Assembly: GCF_025420485.1 (NCBI RefSeq) | Contig: NZ_JAOEFD010000004.1 | Location: forward strand, 1-64,000 | DNA from: Nesterenkonia marinintestina | Lineage (GTDB): Bacteria; Actinomycetota; Actinomycetes; Actinomycetales; Micrococcaceae | Direction of reading: 5' to 3' | Length of the DNA: 64,000 bases | The notes under the pieces: model-generated | What the model saw: only the letters and a program-made list of their open reading frames with translations | The model's database searches: none | What the model was told of the DNA's origin: nothing | Program-made: the position numbers and the translations under genes | In this document: piece after piece, positions 50,986-59,648 of the stretch | Layout of the letters: each line of letters begins with the position of its first letter | Position numbering within the stretch: the stretch's first letter is position 1

Positions 50986-51807
50986 ATGGCAGAGTCGGCG
51001 GCTGCGACGCCTTTGCACATCATCGTCCTGGTCAAGTGGGTTCCCGACTACCAGCTCGAGCGTCGGATCGCCGAGGACCGGCGCATGGACCGCTCCGGCG
51101 GCGTGCTCAGCGAGCTGGACGAGTATCCGCTCGAGGCCGCCCTGCAGATCCGTGAGGCCGCCGAGCGTCCGGTCCGGGTCTCCGCACTGACCCTCGGTCC
51201 GTCCGGGGCCTCCGCATCGGCGAAGAAGGCCCTGCAGATCGGCGCCGACGACGCCTTCCACCTCACCGACGACGCGCTGGCCGGCGCCGATGTGGCCGCC
51301 ACCTCCGTCGCCCTGCGGGGCGCCGTCGAACAGGCCTTCGCCACCGGCGACGAAGAGACCGAGGCCGTGCGCCTGGTGCTGACCGGCATGGCCTCCGAGG
51401 ACGGCGAGACCTCCGCCGTGCCGGCCCAGCTCGCCGAGCGGCTCGGCGTCGCACTGGTCACCAACGCCACGGGGATCTCCCTGGAGGGCGACGCCGTCGT
51501 CGTCGACCGCATCTCGGCGTCCGAACAGCAGAAGGTCCGGGCGGACCTGCCGGCCGTGGTCTCGGTGACCGACCAGGCCAACGACCCCCGCTACCCCAAC
51601 TTCAAGGCCATCATGGCGGCGAAGAAGAAGACCACGACCTCCTGGGCTCTGAGTGAGGTGGGTCTCACTGCCGACGACGTCGCCTCGAGGACGCAGGTCA
51701 CCGCGGCCGCCCCCCGCCCGCCGCGCGAGGCCGGGGAGGTCATCACCGACGAGGGTGACGCCGGAAAGAGGATCGTCGAGTTCCTCGCGAAGGAGCGTGT
51801 GCTGTGA
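50986..51807 (+). CDS. etfB: Electron transfer flavoprotein beta subunit
   Basis: The 273-residue protein has the EtfB pattern: HIIVLVKWVPDYQLE at the N-terminus, LSELDEYPLEAALQI near residues 38-52, and LTGMASEDGETSAVPAQLAERLG near 125-147. It binds AMP and, with EtfA, one FAD, and carries electrons from acyl-CoA or amine dehydrogenases to the membrane quinone oxidoreductase. GGGAGG lies upstream of ATG 50986. Its last bases overlap etfA by 4 (GTGA), so both subunits are made together. Confidence 0.93.
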   Translation: MAESAAATPLHIIVLVKWVPDYQLERRIAEDRRMDRSGGVLSELDEYPLEAALQIREAAERPVRVSALTLGPSGASASAKKALQIGADDAFHLTDDALAGADVAATSVALRGAVEQAFATGDEETEAVRLVLTGMASEDGETSAVPAQLAERLGVALVTNATGISLEGDAVVVDRISASEQQKVRADLPAVVSVTDQANDPRYPNFKAIMAAKKKTTTSWALSEVGLTADDVASRTQVTAAAPRPPREAGEVITDEGDAGKRIVEFLAKERVL

Positions 51808-52754
51808 GTGCTGTGCTGGTGTTCTTCGACGCTGTGGACGGATCGCTGAGTTCGGGGCAGCAGGAGCTGCTGACCCTGGCCGCGTCGCTGGGTGAGGCCC
51901 ACGTCGTCACCGGAGCTGCGGACCCCTCGGAGGCGCTGGCCTTCGACGGCGTCGAAGTCGTGTGGACCGGTGAGTCCGAGATCTCCGCCCCCGACCCGGC
52001 CCTGGTGGACCTCCTCGAGACGGCGGTGCGCGAGTCCGGCGCCGACGTCGTCCTGGGAACCGACTCGGCCGACTCCACCGATGCGCTGGCCCGCCTGGCG
52101 GTGCGCCTGGAGGCGGGACTGATCACCGACGCCGTCGGCGTCGACGGGGACGCCTCCTCCGGTGCGACGTCGCTGACCGTGCACAAGTCCGTCCTGGCCG
52201 GCGGCTACACCACCAGTGCGCAGGTGACCTCCGGTCCCGCAGTGATCACGGTGAGGCCGAACTCGGTGGAGGCCGCGCTGAGCGCCGGTGCCGCCCCGGA
52301 GGTGACCGCGCTGCCGGTCTCGGCCTCCTCGTCGGGGGTCGAGGTGCTCGGACGCACTGAGCTGGAGGCCTCCGAGCGTCCGGCGCTGACCGAGGCGCGG
52401 GTCGTGGTGGCCGGCGGCCGCGGCATGGACGGAAACTTCGGTCCGCTGGAGGAGCTGGCCGATGAGCTGGGCGCGGCGATCGGCGCCTCCCGTGCGGCGA
52501 CGGACGCGGGGTGGATCGACCATGCCGCGCAGGTGGGACAGACCGGTGTGACCGTCTCCCCGCAGCTATACCTCTCCGCCGGGATCTCCGGTGCGGTGCA
52601 GCAGCGCGCAGGCATGCAGACCGCACAGACGATCGTCGCGATCAACAAGGACGAGGACGCTCCGGTGTTCGAGATCGCCGACTTCGGCGTCGTCGGGGAC
52701 CTGTTCGAGGTGATCCCGCAGATGCTCGAGGAGCTGCGCCGCCGCAAGACCTGA
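51804..52754 (+). CDS. etfA: Electron transfer flavoprotein alpha subunit
   Basis: The 316-residue protein starts with GTG 51804, overlapping etfB. The C-terminal FAD domain is typical: [23 protein letters not shown] near residue 200, [22 protein letters not shown] and [26 protein letters not shown] near the end. It forms the heterodimer with EtfB and holds the redox-active FAD. No Etf:quinone oxidoreductase gene is visible nearby. The operon ends at a very long perfect hairpin (52768-52833). Confidence 0.94.
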   Translation: MSAVLVFFDAVDGSLSSGQQELLTLAASLGEAHVVTGAADPSEALAFDGVEVVWTGESEISAPDPALVDLLETAVRESGADVVLGTDSADSTDALARLAVRLEAGLITDAVGVDGDASSGATSLTVHKSVLAGGYTTSAQVTSGPAVITVRPNSVEAALSAGAAPEVTALPVSASSSGVEVLGRTELEASERPALTEARVVVAGGRGMDGNFGPLEELADELGAAIGASRAATDAGWIDHAAQVGQTGVTVSPQLYLSAGISGAVQQRAGMQTAQTIVAINKDEDAPVFEIADFGVVGDLFEVIPQMLEELRRRKT

Positions 52755-52767
52755 CCCGATCGAGCAT

Positions 52768-52833
52768 CTGACCCGCCGACTGTGAGATCACACAGCGACA
52801 TGTTGCCGTGTGATCTCACAGTCGGCGGGTCAG
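52768..52833. repeat. Palindromic repeat family B, copy 2 (26-bp perfect stem)
   Basis: The left arm at 52768-52793 (starts CTGACCCGCCGACTGTGAGA) and the right arm at 52808-52833 (ends GTCGGCGGGTCAG) are exact reverse complements over 26 bp, with a 14-base loop that itself pairs partly. It lies 13 bases after the etfA stop and probably terminates the operon. Its right half matches the elements at 48.2 and 54.0 kb. Confidence 0.8.
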
Positions 52834-52911
52834 TTTCCGGGCGTGGGTCGTCTTCCACAGGCCTGTGGAAAGTGCCTGCGGCCCTCGAGGATGTCAGTCA
52901 TCCTGGCAGGC

Positions 52912-54006
52912 ATGACCAGTGACACCACCGGAGACCACCTGCGCAGGCTCGACTCCGATCTCATCAGCGTCTGCGGCACCGAGGACGGCGGACGGGCACG
53001 AGCACGAGTCAGCGCGGCCGCCCGGCGCGGCACTCTCCTCCGTGTCGCCCACGGGGTCTACATCCGGCCGGGAGACTGGCTCCGAGCAGCACCCTGGACG
53101 CGCCATCTGTACGCCGCCCTCGCCTATGCGCGACGACGACCGGATGCGGTGCTCTGCCGTGAGACCGCCTTGGCGCTGCACGGCGTCCCGCTTCTTCGGA
53201 CACCGACGGAGATTCATGTGCGGACCACCAGTCCTGCGAGCGTGGGTCGGCAGAAGGTGCAGTCGACCGGACAGACCACCGTCGCCGCGAGGACCGTCCT
53301 CGCTGAGCACCAGAACGACCGGACCCGCAGGCGACCGCTCGACGAGACGGATCTCCGACGACCGCCGGTCCGCCGGGTCCTGACTCCTCAGAGCGCCAAA
53401 CCTGTGACCCCGGAGAGTCCGCTCCCGGGGCTCAGCGTCGATCCGGCCGTCGTCGCCCTCGCCGAGACCCTTCCGGTGATGGAGCCGTCGGACGCCGTCG
53501 TCGCACTGGACGGAGCGCTCGCCGCCCGCTGGTCGGGAGGTCGGCCGATCGCTCTCGCCGAGATCGAAGGCCGTATCCCCATCCGCTCTCCCCAGGCGGC
53601 CTGGACCCGGTGGACGCGGGCCCGTGACCGGTCCTCCTCCGCCGCCGAGTCGCCCGGAGAGTCACTCTCCCGCGTACTCATGGCTGACTCAGGATTTGCG
53701 ACGCCCGAGCTCCAGCACGAGATCCGACTGCCCGGCGCCGGCTTCGCGCGCGTGGACTTCTTCTGGCGAGGCGTCGGACTGATCGGTGAGTTCGACGGTG
53801 CGGTGAAGTACGCACGGTCCCGAGAGTTCAGCGGCGAACCTCCGTCGCGCGTCGTCCAGGCGGAGAAGAGACGGGAGGACGAACTGCGGCGGATGGGCTT
53901 CGGGTTTCTCAGGTGGACGTGGGAGAGCCTGCGACGGCCGTCTGAGTTCGCCGCGATGCTTGAGGCCGCAGGTGTCCCGCGTGCCGGTGCGACCCGTCGA
54001 CGGTGA
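52912..54006 (+). CDS. AbiEi-like / DUF559-type protein with PD-(D/E)XK-like C-terminus
   Basis: The 364-residue protein begins with a winged-helix-like region (RARARVSAAARRGTLLRVAHGVYIRP, residues about 27-52, shown in part). This is the AbiEi antitoxin-type N-terminal domain of many actinobacterial proteins. The C-terminal part has GESLSRVLMADSGF, then FARVDFFWRGVGLIGEFDGAVKY and FLRWTWESLRRP, an E...D...ExD/K pattern like DUF559/Vsr-type nucleases. No partner toxin is adjacent. It is bracketed by family B palindromes. ATG 52891 is an alternative start. An orphan nuclease or immunity-type protein is likely, but no activity is established. Confidence 0.7.
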   Translation: MTSDTTGDHLRRLDSDLISVCGTEDGGRARARVSAAARRGTLLRVAHGVYIRPGDWLRAAPWTRHLYAALAYARRRPDAVLCRETALALHGVPLLRTPTEIHVRTTSPASVGRQKVQSTGQTTVAARTVLAEHQNDRTRRRPLDETDLRRPPVRRVLTPQSAKPVTPESPLPGLSVDPAVVALAETLPVMEPSDAVVALDGALAARWSGGRPIALAEIEGRIPIRSPQAAWTRWTRARDRSSSAAESPGESLSRVLMADSGFATPELQHEIRLPGAGFARVDFFWRGVGLIGEFDGAVKYARSREFSGEPPSRVVQAEKRREDELRRMGFGFLRWTWESLRRPSEFAAMLEAAGVPRAGATRRR

Positions 54007-54009
54007 ATC

Positions 54010-54053
54010 GACACACCACACTGTCGCTGTGTGATCTCACTTTCGGCGGGTCG
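54010..54053. repeat. Palindromic repeat family B, copy 3
   Basis: The segment containing CTGTCGCTGTGTGATCTCAC, followed by TTTCGGCGGGTCG, closely matches the right half of copy 2 and the right half of copy 1. The left half is degenerate, leaving a short CACAC/GTGTG stem. It lies between convergent stops (54006 and 54070). Confidence 0.6.
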
Positions 54054-54069
54054 ACCAGCACGTGGAGTC

Positions 54070-55011
54070 TCACGCGCCGAGGAGCCAGGCGGCGAGCATG
54101 ACCACCGGCAGGGAGAGCACCGACGTCGCGAAGGTGATGTCCTTCGCCGTCGTCGTGGGCATGCCGTGGTGGGCGGCGAAGATGAAGACGTTCTGTGCGG
54201 TGGGCAGGGCCGCCATCGCCACCACGCCGAGCAGCTCCGCCCCGGTCAGTCCGAACACAGGACCTCCCAGGACCCAGGCGGCCAGCGGCATGACCACCAG
54301 CTTGCAGGCGATGCCGACGACGTCGTCTCCGACCGCCGAGCGTTCGGCGAACGGTCGCTGCTGGGCCAGGGCGATCCCGAAGGCCAGCAGCATCAGCGGG
54401 ATCGAGGACTGCCCGATCATCGTGATCGGCTCCCACAGCATCTCGGGAGGCCGCCACCGCAGCAGGGAGAACAGGGCACCGACCACCACACCGAGGGTGA
54501 TCGGATTCAGCACGGAGCGCACGATGGTGACCGCCCGCCGTCGTGCGCTCGTCTCACCGGACTGCGCCCCGCGGATCAGTCCGAAGACGGTGATGTAGAG
54601 CGGGGCGAGGAACAGCAGCTGGGCCAGCAGCACCGCCACCACCGGCGCGGTGGACCCGACGACGTAGAGCGCGATCGGCACACCCATGTTCCCCGCGTTC
54701 GCGTAGGAGGCGGACATCGCACCGACGGCGATCTGCGCCCGCGAGCGCCGGGCCAGCACCCCGTAGAGCGTGAAGACCGCCGCTGAGAGCAGCGCGACGC
54801 CCAGGGCGAGCGGCGTGTAGATCCCGGCGACGGCGCGGACGTCGGTGTCGGCGACGACGATCACCATCAGCAGCGGGTTGGCGATGAAGTACACCAGCGG
54901 GGTGATGCCCGTGCGCATCTTCTGCGCGGTCTCCGGGGCCAGGAGACAGGTGACCACACCGATGAGCACCGGGACGGCGATGACGCTGAACCCCATCAGC
55001 ACGCCGTCCAT
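54070..55011 (-). CDS. AEC-family (auxin-efflux-carrier-like) transporter
   Basis: The 313-residue protein has about ten hydrophobic helices. The AEC signatures are ITPLVYFIANPLLMVIVVADTD near residue 36 and AMSASYANAGNMGVPIALYV near residues 98-117. A C-terminal part has AALPTAQNVFIFAAHHG. Bacterial members transport malate, malonate or other carboxylates; the substrate here is unknown. It is a single gene, convergent with the AbiEi-like gene. Confidence 0.88.
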   Translation of the reverse strand: MDGVLMGFSVIAVPVLIGVVTCLLAPETAQKMRTGITPLVYFIANPLLMVIVVADTDVRAVAGIYTPLALGVALLSAAVFTLYGVLARRSRAQIAVGAMSASYANAGNMGVPIALYVVGSTAPVVAVLLAQLLFLAPLYITVFGLIRGAQSGETSARRRAVTIVRSVLNPITLGVVVGALFSLLRWRPPEMLWEPITMIGQSSIPLMLLAFGIALAQQRPFAERSAVGDDVVGIACKLVVMPLAAWVLGGPVFGLTGAELLGVVAMAALPTAQNVFIFAAHHGMPTTTAKDITFATSVLSLPVVMLAAWLLGA

Positions 55012-55044
55012 CGCGCCCCACCGTCCTCTTCCCGCACATACAGC

Positions 55045-55071
55045 TGTGGCCGGGTCATCGACCCGGCCACA
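55045..55071 (-). terminator. Hairpin terminator after the PfpI-family gene
   Basis: TGTGGCCGGGTC-ATC-GACCCGGCCACA is a perfect 12-bp stem with a 3-base loop. It lies 21 bases beyond the stop of the minus-strand PfpI gene (55092). There is no strong T-tract. Confidence 0.7.
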
Positions 55072-55091
55072 ACCCTACAATCTCGGCTCCC

Positions 55092-55637
55092 TCAGCCGGA
55101 GACGGCCTGCAGGACAGCGTCGTTGAACGCCTCCAGGTCGGCCGGGGTGCGGGAGGTGATGAGCGTGCCGTCGACGACGACGGGCTCGTCGACCCACTCG
55201 GCACCGGCGTTGACCAGGTCCGAGCGGACGTTTCCGACGGAGGTCATCCGGCGGCCCCTGACCTGGTCGATCTCGATGAGCAGCCAGGGGCCGTGGCAGA
55301 TCGCCGCGACCGGCTTCCCGGCGTCGAAGAACTCCTTCGCGAAGGCCTGGGCCTGCTCGTCGGCGCGCAGGGTGTCCGAGTTCAGGGTGCCGCCGGGTAG
55401 CACCAGGGCGTGGAACTCGTCGGCGGAGACGGTGCCGAGCTTGGCGTCGACGTCGAAGTGGTCGGCGTGGTCCCAGTCGCCCTCCATCGCCTGCAACGAC
55501 TCGGCCTTCGGGGACACGATCCTCACCGTGCCTCCGGCCTGCTCGACGGCGGCCTTCGGGCTGGTCAGCTCCGGCTGCTCGACTCCGTCGGTCAGCAGGA
55601 AGGCGACGGTCTTTCCGGTCAGGTTCTGCTCAGCCAT
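55092..55637 (-). CDS. DJ-1/PfpI-family protein (YraA/YhbO type)
   Basis: The 181-residue protein has the PfpI nucleophile elbow AAICHGPWLL with C114 and H115, an upstream ALVLPGGTLNSDTLR, and TDGVEQPELTSP near residues 17-28 carrying the conserved acidic residue. Members act as deglycases, chaperones or stress-response hydrolases in the cytosol. GGAGCC lies before the ATG. It is monocistronic with a hairpin terminator. Confidence 0.92.
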   Translation of the reverse strand: MAEQNLTGKTVAFLLTDGVEQPELTSPKAAVEQAGGTVRIVSPKAESLQAMEGDWDHADHFDVDAKLGTVSADEFHALVLPGGTLNSDTLRADEQAQAFAKEFFDAGKPVAAICHGPWLLIEIDQVRGRRMTSVGNVRSDLVNAGAEWVDEPVVVDGTLITSRTPADLEAFNDAVLQAVSG

Positions 55638-55754
55638 GGGTGGGCTCCTCTCGCATATGAACCGGTGCCGCCGAGTGGACCCGACGGCGCTCTCACCTGG
55701 GGCAACGAGGTTCGGAGCGTGAACATTCCTGGGCCGGGCACACCCCGGGGCGCC

Positions 55755-56549
55755 TCAGCCGAAGAGGTCGCTCCGGCGGTCTGCGAGGTAGTCGTTCTCC
55801 GCACGGGCGGCGCCGATCGCCTCGACGTCGACGTCGGCGAGCACCATCTCCGCACCGCGTCCTGCGGTCCCCAGAGGCTGACCGTCGGGTCCGACGACGA
55901 CGCTGAGTCCGTTGTACTCGAACACCGGGTCCGTCCCGGTGTGGTTGGCGTAGACCACGAAGACCTGGTTCTCCGCCGCCCGGGCGGGCACCAGCAGCCG
56001 GGAGACGACGTCGAAGCCGACCATGTTGGCGGTGGGCACGCAGAGCAGCTGGGCACCGGCGGAGGCGAGCGCGCGGGCGGTCTCGGGGAATTCGATGTCG
56101 TAGCAGATGGCCGTGGCCACGGTGGTTCCGCGCCAGCGTGCGGCGGCGGGGACGGCGTCGCCGCGGGTGAACTGCTCGACGTCGACGTCGCCGAACATAT
56201 GCATCTTCCGGCCACCGGTGAGCCGCTCTCCGTGCTCGTCGAAGAACGAGGCGGAGTTGTAGACGTCCTGCCCGTCCCGCTCGGGATGTCCGAGGCACAG
56301 CGCCACACCGTGGTCTCGGGCGATCTCCCCCACCCGGGTGAGCATCGGGCCGTCCAGCGGTTCGGCGAGCCGAGACACGGCCTCCGCGCCGATGCCGTAG
56401 CCGGTGAGGATCATCTCCGGCAGCACGAGCAGGTCCGCCCCGGCCTCCGCGGCGTCGCTGGTCAGACGCCCGACCGACTCCAGGTTGGCCTGCACGTCGC
56501 CGGGCACGGCCCCGCACTGCCCCGCAGCGACCCTCAGTACGCCGTTCAC
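55755..56549 (-). CDS. davA: DavA-like 5-aminovaleramidase (carbon-nitrogen hydrolase)
   Basis: The 264-residue nitrilase-superfamily amidase has E45 (LVLPEMILTG), K115 (GGRKMHMFG) and C149 (AICYDIEFPE). Its length equals that recalled for Pseudomonas putida DavA. It starts with GTG 56549, 13 bases after the davB stop, so both form an operon in the order davB-davA. It would hydrolyse 5-aminovaleramide, made by DavB, to 5-aminovalerate and ammonia. It is clearly different from the amidase at 26926, which suggests separate substrates. Confidence 0.82.
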   Translation of the reverse strand: MNGVLRVAAGQCGAVPGDVQANLESVGRLTSDAAEAGADLLVLPEMILTGYGIGAEAVSRLAEPLDGPMLTRVGEIARDHGVALCLGHPERDGQDVYNSASFFDEHGERLTGGRKMHMFGDVDVEQFTRGDAVPAAARWRGTTVATAICYDIEFPETARALASAGAQLLCVPTANMVGFDVVSRLLVPARAAENQVFVVYANHTGTDPVFEYNGLSVVVGPDGQPLGTAGRGAEMVLADVDVEAIGAARAENDYLADRRSDLFG

Positions 56550-56562
56550 CGTGATCCCCTGC

Positions 56563-58230
56563 TCATGGGGACAACTCTACGGGCCCCAGCTCGGGGTATC
56601 GGTCCCCGGGGCCGGGGTTCTGCGGCGCCGACCGACCTCCCAGATGGTCGACGATCCCCCACACGGCGTTGAGCGCGGTCTGCACCGCGCCTTCGGCCCA
56701 GGCGGGGGTGAAGGAGACGTCGTCGCCGGCGAGGAAGATCCCCCTCTCGGCCTCCGGGAGGTCCCTCTGGATGAAGTGGCGGTACATGCGTTCGTTGTAC
56801 CGGTAGTGGCCGGGCAGGGCGCCCTTGAACGCACCGAGGAAGTAGGGGTCGGACTCCCAGGAGACGGTGATGGGGTCGCCGATGATGTGGGAGCGGACGT
56901 CGACGTCGGGGTAGATCTTCTCCAGGGCCTCCAGCGCCAGGTCGGCCCGGCGGCGGGAGGTGTGCGGGAGCATCTTCAGCGCATCCGACATCCACGAGTA
57001 GCTCAGGCAGATGACCGCCGGCTCGTCGGGCCCCTCTTCGAAGAAGTAGGTGCCGCGGGTGAGCCGGTCGGTCAGCGTCATGGACATGGTCTCGCGGCCG
57101 GTGGCCGGATCGAGGTCGCGCCAGAAGGGGCGGTCGACCTTCACGAAGGTCTTGGAGGACTGCATGTATCGGGTGCGGTCCAGCGCCATCCACAGGTCCT
57201 GGGAGAACAGCTCCTCCTCGACCTGCACCTGCGTGGTCAGCAGCCAGGACTGACAGGTCGCCAGTACGGTGCGGTAGTGACGCGTCGTGCCGGCGGAGTC
57301 GACGACGACGAGGCGGCCGTCCTCTGCGCGGCTGACCCGGTCGACGCCGCCGTAGGGCGCACCTCCGTGCAGTGAGGCCAGGGAGGTGCCTGCCGGCCAG
57401 TGGGCGGCGTCGTCCACCCCGCGCTCCCACAGCCCCCGGGGGAGCTGTTCGACGCCGCCGCGGATCAGGTGCTGGTCGTCGTCGAACTCGCAGGCCGCGA
57501 CCCGCAGGATCTCGAGCATCGAATTGGGGAAGTCGGAGTCCCAGCCGCCGGTGCCGAAGCCGACCTGGCCGAAGACCTCTCGATGGCGGAAGCTCAGCCG
57601 CGAGAACTCCTCGGAGGTGGCGATGAACTCGTAGAAGCTGTGGTCGTCCCAGCGGGGCACCAGCTCGTCCCATATCCGCTTGATGGTCTGAGGATCCCGA
57701 CGACGCATCGCGTCCTGCAGCTCGCCCAGCCGCAGGACCGAGTCCAGGGCACCGTCCCAGGCCTCGGCGATCTCGCGGAACAGCGGCGGCAGGTCGTCGA
57801 CGTCGCGGGCGTACCAGGACTGCCCGCCGAGCTCGATCACGGTGGATCCGGCCGCGTCGGTGAGCGGGTTCGGGAAGGGTGCGGTCTGCAGCCCGAGCAT
57901 GTCGACGTAGTGGAAGAAGGCCGCCGAGGAGCGCGGGAACCGCATGCCGCCGAGCTCGGCGATCGTCTCGGTGTCGTATCCGAAGGGCTCGGAGCGCAGC
58001 CGACCTCCCAGCCGCGAGGCCTCGTAGATCACCGGGCGCAGGCCCAGGCGCATGAGCTCGTAGGCGGCGACGATGCCGGCGATGCCGCCTCCGATGATCG
58101 CGACCTCCTCCCCCCGTCGCTCCTCCGGCACGCTCCCCAGCCCTGCCGGGTGCGTGAGCCACTCGTCGTAGGGGAAGGGGAAGTCAGGACCCAAGGCTGT
58201 CAGTGGTCGTGCATGTGCTCCGTCGCTCAT
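56563..58230 (-). CDS. davB: DavB-like L-lysine 2-monooxygenase
   Basis: The 555-residue flavoprotein is very similar to Pseudomonas DavB throughout: GPDFPFPYDEWLTHPAGLGS near the start, VAIIGGGIAGIVAAYELM (FAD), REVFGQVGFGTGGWDSDFPN, ALDRTRYMQSSKTFVKVDRP, DPYFLGAFKGALPGHYRYN and GIFLAGDDVSFTPAWAEGAV. It oxidatively decarboxylates lysine to 5-aminovaleramide, CO2 and water. ATG 58230 starts just before the conserved region; an in-frame extension to 58398 looks non-coding. davA follows. No davT/davD genes are present, so the later steps must be encoded elsewhere. Confidence 0.85.
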   Translation of the reverse strand: MSDGAHARPLTALGPDFPFPYDEWLTHPAGLGSVPEERRGEEVAIIGGGIAGIVAAYELMRLGLRPVIYEASRLGGRLRSEPFGYDTETIAELGGMRFPRSSAAFFHYVDMLGLQTAPFPNPLTDAAGSTVIELGGQSWYARDVDDLPPLFREIAEAWDGALDSVLRLGELQDAMRRRDPQTIKRIWDELVPRWDDHSFYEFIATSEEFSRLSFRHREVFGQVGFGTGGWDSDFPNSMLEILRVAACEFDDDQHLIRGGVEQLPRGLWERGVDDAAHWPAGTSLASLHGGAPYGGVDRVSRAEDGRLVVVDSAGTTRHYRTVLATCQSWLLTTQVQVEEELFSQDLWMALDRTRYMQSSKTFVKVDRPFWRDLDPATGRETMSMTLTDRLTRGTYFFEEGPDEPAVICLSYSWMSDALKMLPHTSRRRADLALEALEKIYPDVDVRSHIIGDPITVSWESDPYFLGAFKGALPGHYRYNERMYRHFIQRDLPEAERGIFLAGDDVSFTPAWAEGAVQTALNAVWGIVDHLGGRSAPQNPGPGDRYPELGPVELSP

Positions 58231-58351
58231 CACCTTCGCGATGCTAGCAGGGTGGGTCGGATGGCCCTCCGGTCTCTCCGGACGAGGAGGAGGGACGACC
58301 TCCAGGAACGTCCCCCGCCGCACCCCGCGCCGGTGCTCATAGGATGCTGTC

Positions 58352-59554
58352 ATGAGCATCACATCGCCGCGCATCGTCTGCGCCCCGGACTCGTTCAAGG
58401 GCTCCGCCTCCGCGCCGGAGGCCGCCGCCGCCCTGGCCCGCGGTGCACGTCAGGTGTTCCCGCACTCCGAGATCGTCGAGCTGCCGTTCGCCGACGGCGG
58501 CGAGGGGACCCTGGATGCGCTGCTGGCCGTCTGGGGCACTCAGGCCGAGGAGGTCGACGTCGTCGACGCCCTCGGCCGCCCGGCCACCGCACTGTTCGGC
58601 CGCTCGCCCGACGGCCGCACCGCCGTGATCGAGGCGGCCCAGGCCAACGGGCTCCCGCAGGTCTCCGACGTGCCCCTGCGCCCGCTCCGCGCCGACACCT
58701 TCGGGGTCGGGATGATCGCCGCGCACGTCCTGGACGAGGTCGACGAGATCCTGCTCTGCATCGGCGGCTCGGCGAGCACGGACGGCGGCACCGGACTGCT
58801 CACCGCGCTGGGCGCCCGCTTCCTCGACGACTCCGGTCACGAGGTGGATCCCGGCGGTCAGGGACTGGCGAGCATCGTCGAGATCGACGTGTCCGACCTG
58901 CATCCGCGTGCGACCGAGGTGCGCTGGCGGATCGCGGTCGACGTCGACAATCCGCTCACGGGTCCGCGCGGCGCGGCCGCCGTCTTCGGCCCGCAGAAGG
59001 GTGCGGACGAACAGGACGTGGCCACCCTCGACGCCGGCCTCGCCCAGCTCGCCCGCGTGCTCTCCGCCCGAGCCGGCACCGCCTCCGACCACCAGGATGA
59101 CTCCATCGAGGACTCCACCGAGGGCTCCACCGAAGACTCCGTAGAGGAGATCGCTGAGCGCCGAGGGTTCGGCGCCGCCGGAGGCATCCCGGTCACGACG
59201 GCGACGCTGCTGCGGGCCGAGGTGGTGCCCGGCTCACAGATGGTGGCCGACGCGGTGGGTCTCAGCGACGCGCTGTCCGGAGCAGACCTGGTCCTCACCG
59301 GCGAAGGGTCGCTGGACTCACAGTCCCTGGACGGCAAGGTCGTCGCGGCGGTGCGGCGCCACGCCCCGCAGTCGGCAGCGGTGATCGTGGTGGCCGGGAC
59401 GGTGCGGCTGACCCCGGCCGAGTGCCGTGAGGCCGGCGTGACGGCGGCGCTGTCCATCGCTCCCGGAGCCGCATCGCTGGAGACGCTGCTGGAGGAGGCC
59501 CTGCCGCTCATCGAAGATGCCGCGGCCCACGCCTGCGCGCTCGCGGCCGTGTGA
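58352..59554 (+). CDS. glxK: Glycerate kinase (GarK/GlxK family)
   Basis: The 400-residue enzyme has the family start RIVCAPDSFKGSASAPEAA and FADGGEGTLDALL near residue 49. Later come CIGGSASTDGGTGLLTALGA and VLTGEGSLDSQSLDGKV. It phosphorylates D-glycerate (to 2-phosphoglycerate in this family), completing the glyoxylate to tartronate semialdehyde to glycerate route encoded at 61569-64000. An unusual acidic Asp/Ser/Thr/Glu insert of about 25 residues (near residues 248-270), encoded by imperfect GACTCC-type repeats, interrupts the protein. Confidence 0.9.
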   Translation: MSITSPRIVCAPDSFKGSASAPEAAAALARGARQVFPHSEIVELPFADGGEGTLDALLAVWGTQAEEVDVVDALGRPATALFGRSPDGRTAVIEAAQANGLPQVSDVPLRPLRADTFGVGMIAAHVLDEVDEILLCIGGSASTDGGTGLLTALGARFLDDSGHEVDPGGQGLASIVEIDVSDLHPRATEVRWRIAVDVDNPLTGPRGAAAVFGPQKGADEQDVATLDAGLAQLARVLSARAGTASDHQDDSIEDSTEGSTEDSVEEIAERRGFGAAGGIPVTTATLLRAEVVPGSQMVADAVGLSDALSGADLVLTGEGSLDSQSLDGKVVAAVRRHAPQSAAVIVVAGTVRLTPAECREAGVTAALSIAPGAASLETLLEEALPLIEDAAAHACALAAV

Positions 59555-59608
59555 GACACCGACCCGGTTCGTCCGTATAATAGAAACACAATTCCATATC
59601 GCGGATAT
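59553..59608 (+). promoter_or_regulatory. Promoter of the peroxiredoxin gene with operator-like repeat
   Basis: GAGACA (59553-59558), a 17-base spacer and TATAAT (59576-59581) form a good housekeeping promoter overlapping the end of glxK. The inverted repeat ATATC-GCG-GATAT (59596-59608) lies just after the expected start point, where a repressor could act. Confidence 0.6.
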
Positions 59609-59648
59609 CGATGACTCTCGACGACCCGAATCCCACGAAGGATGGATC

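Noticed and set aside
54031-54786. Plus-strand open frame opposite the AEC transporter gene
   Set aside because: It is a GC-rich shadow frame (His/Gln/Arg-rich) of a clearly conserved membrane protein gene.
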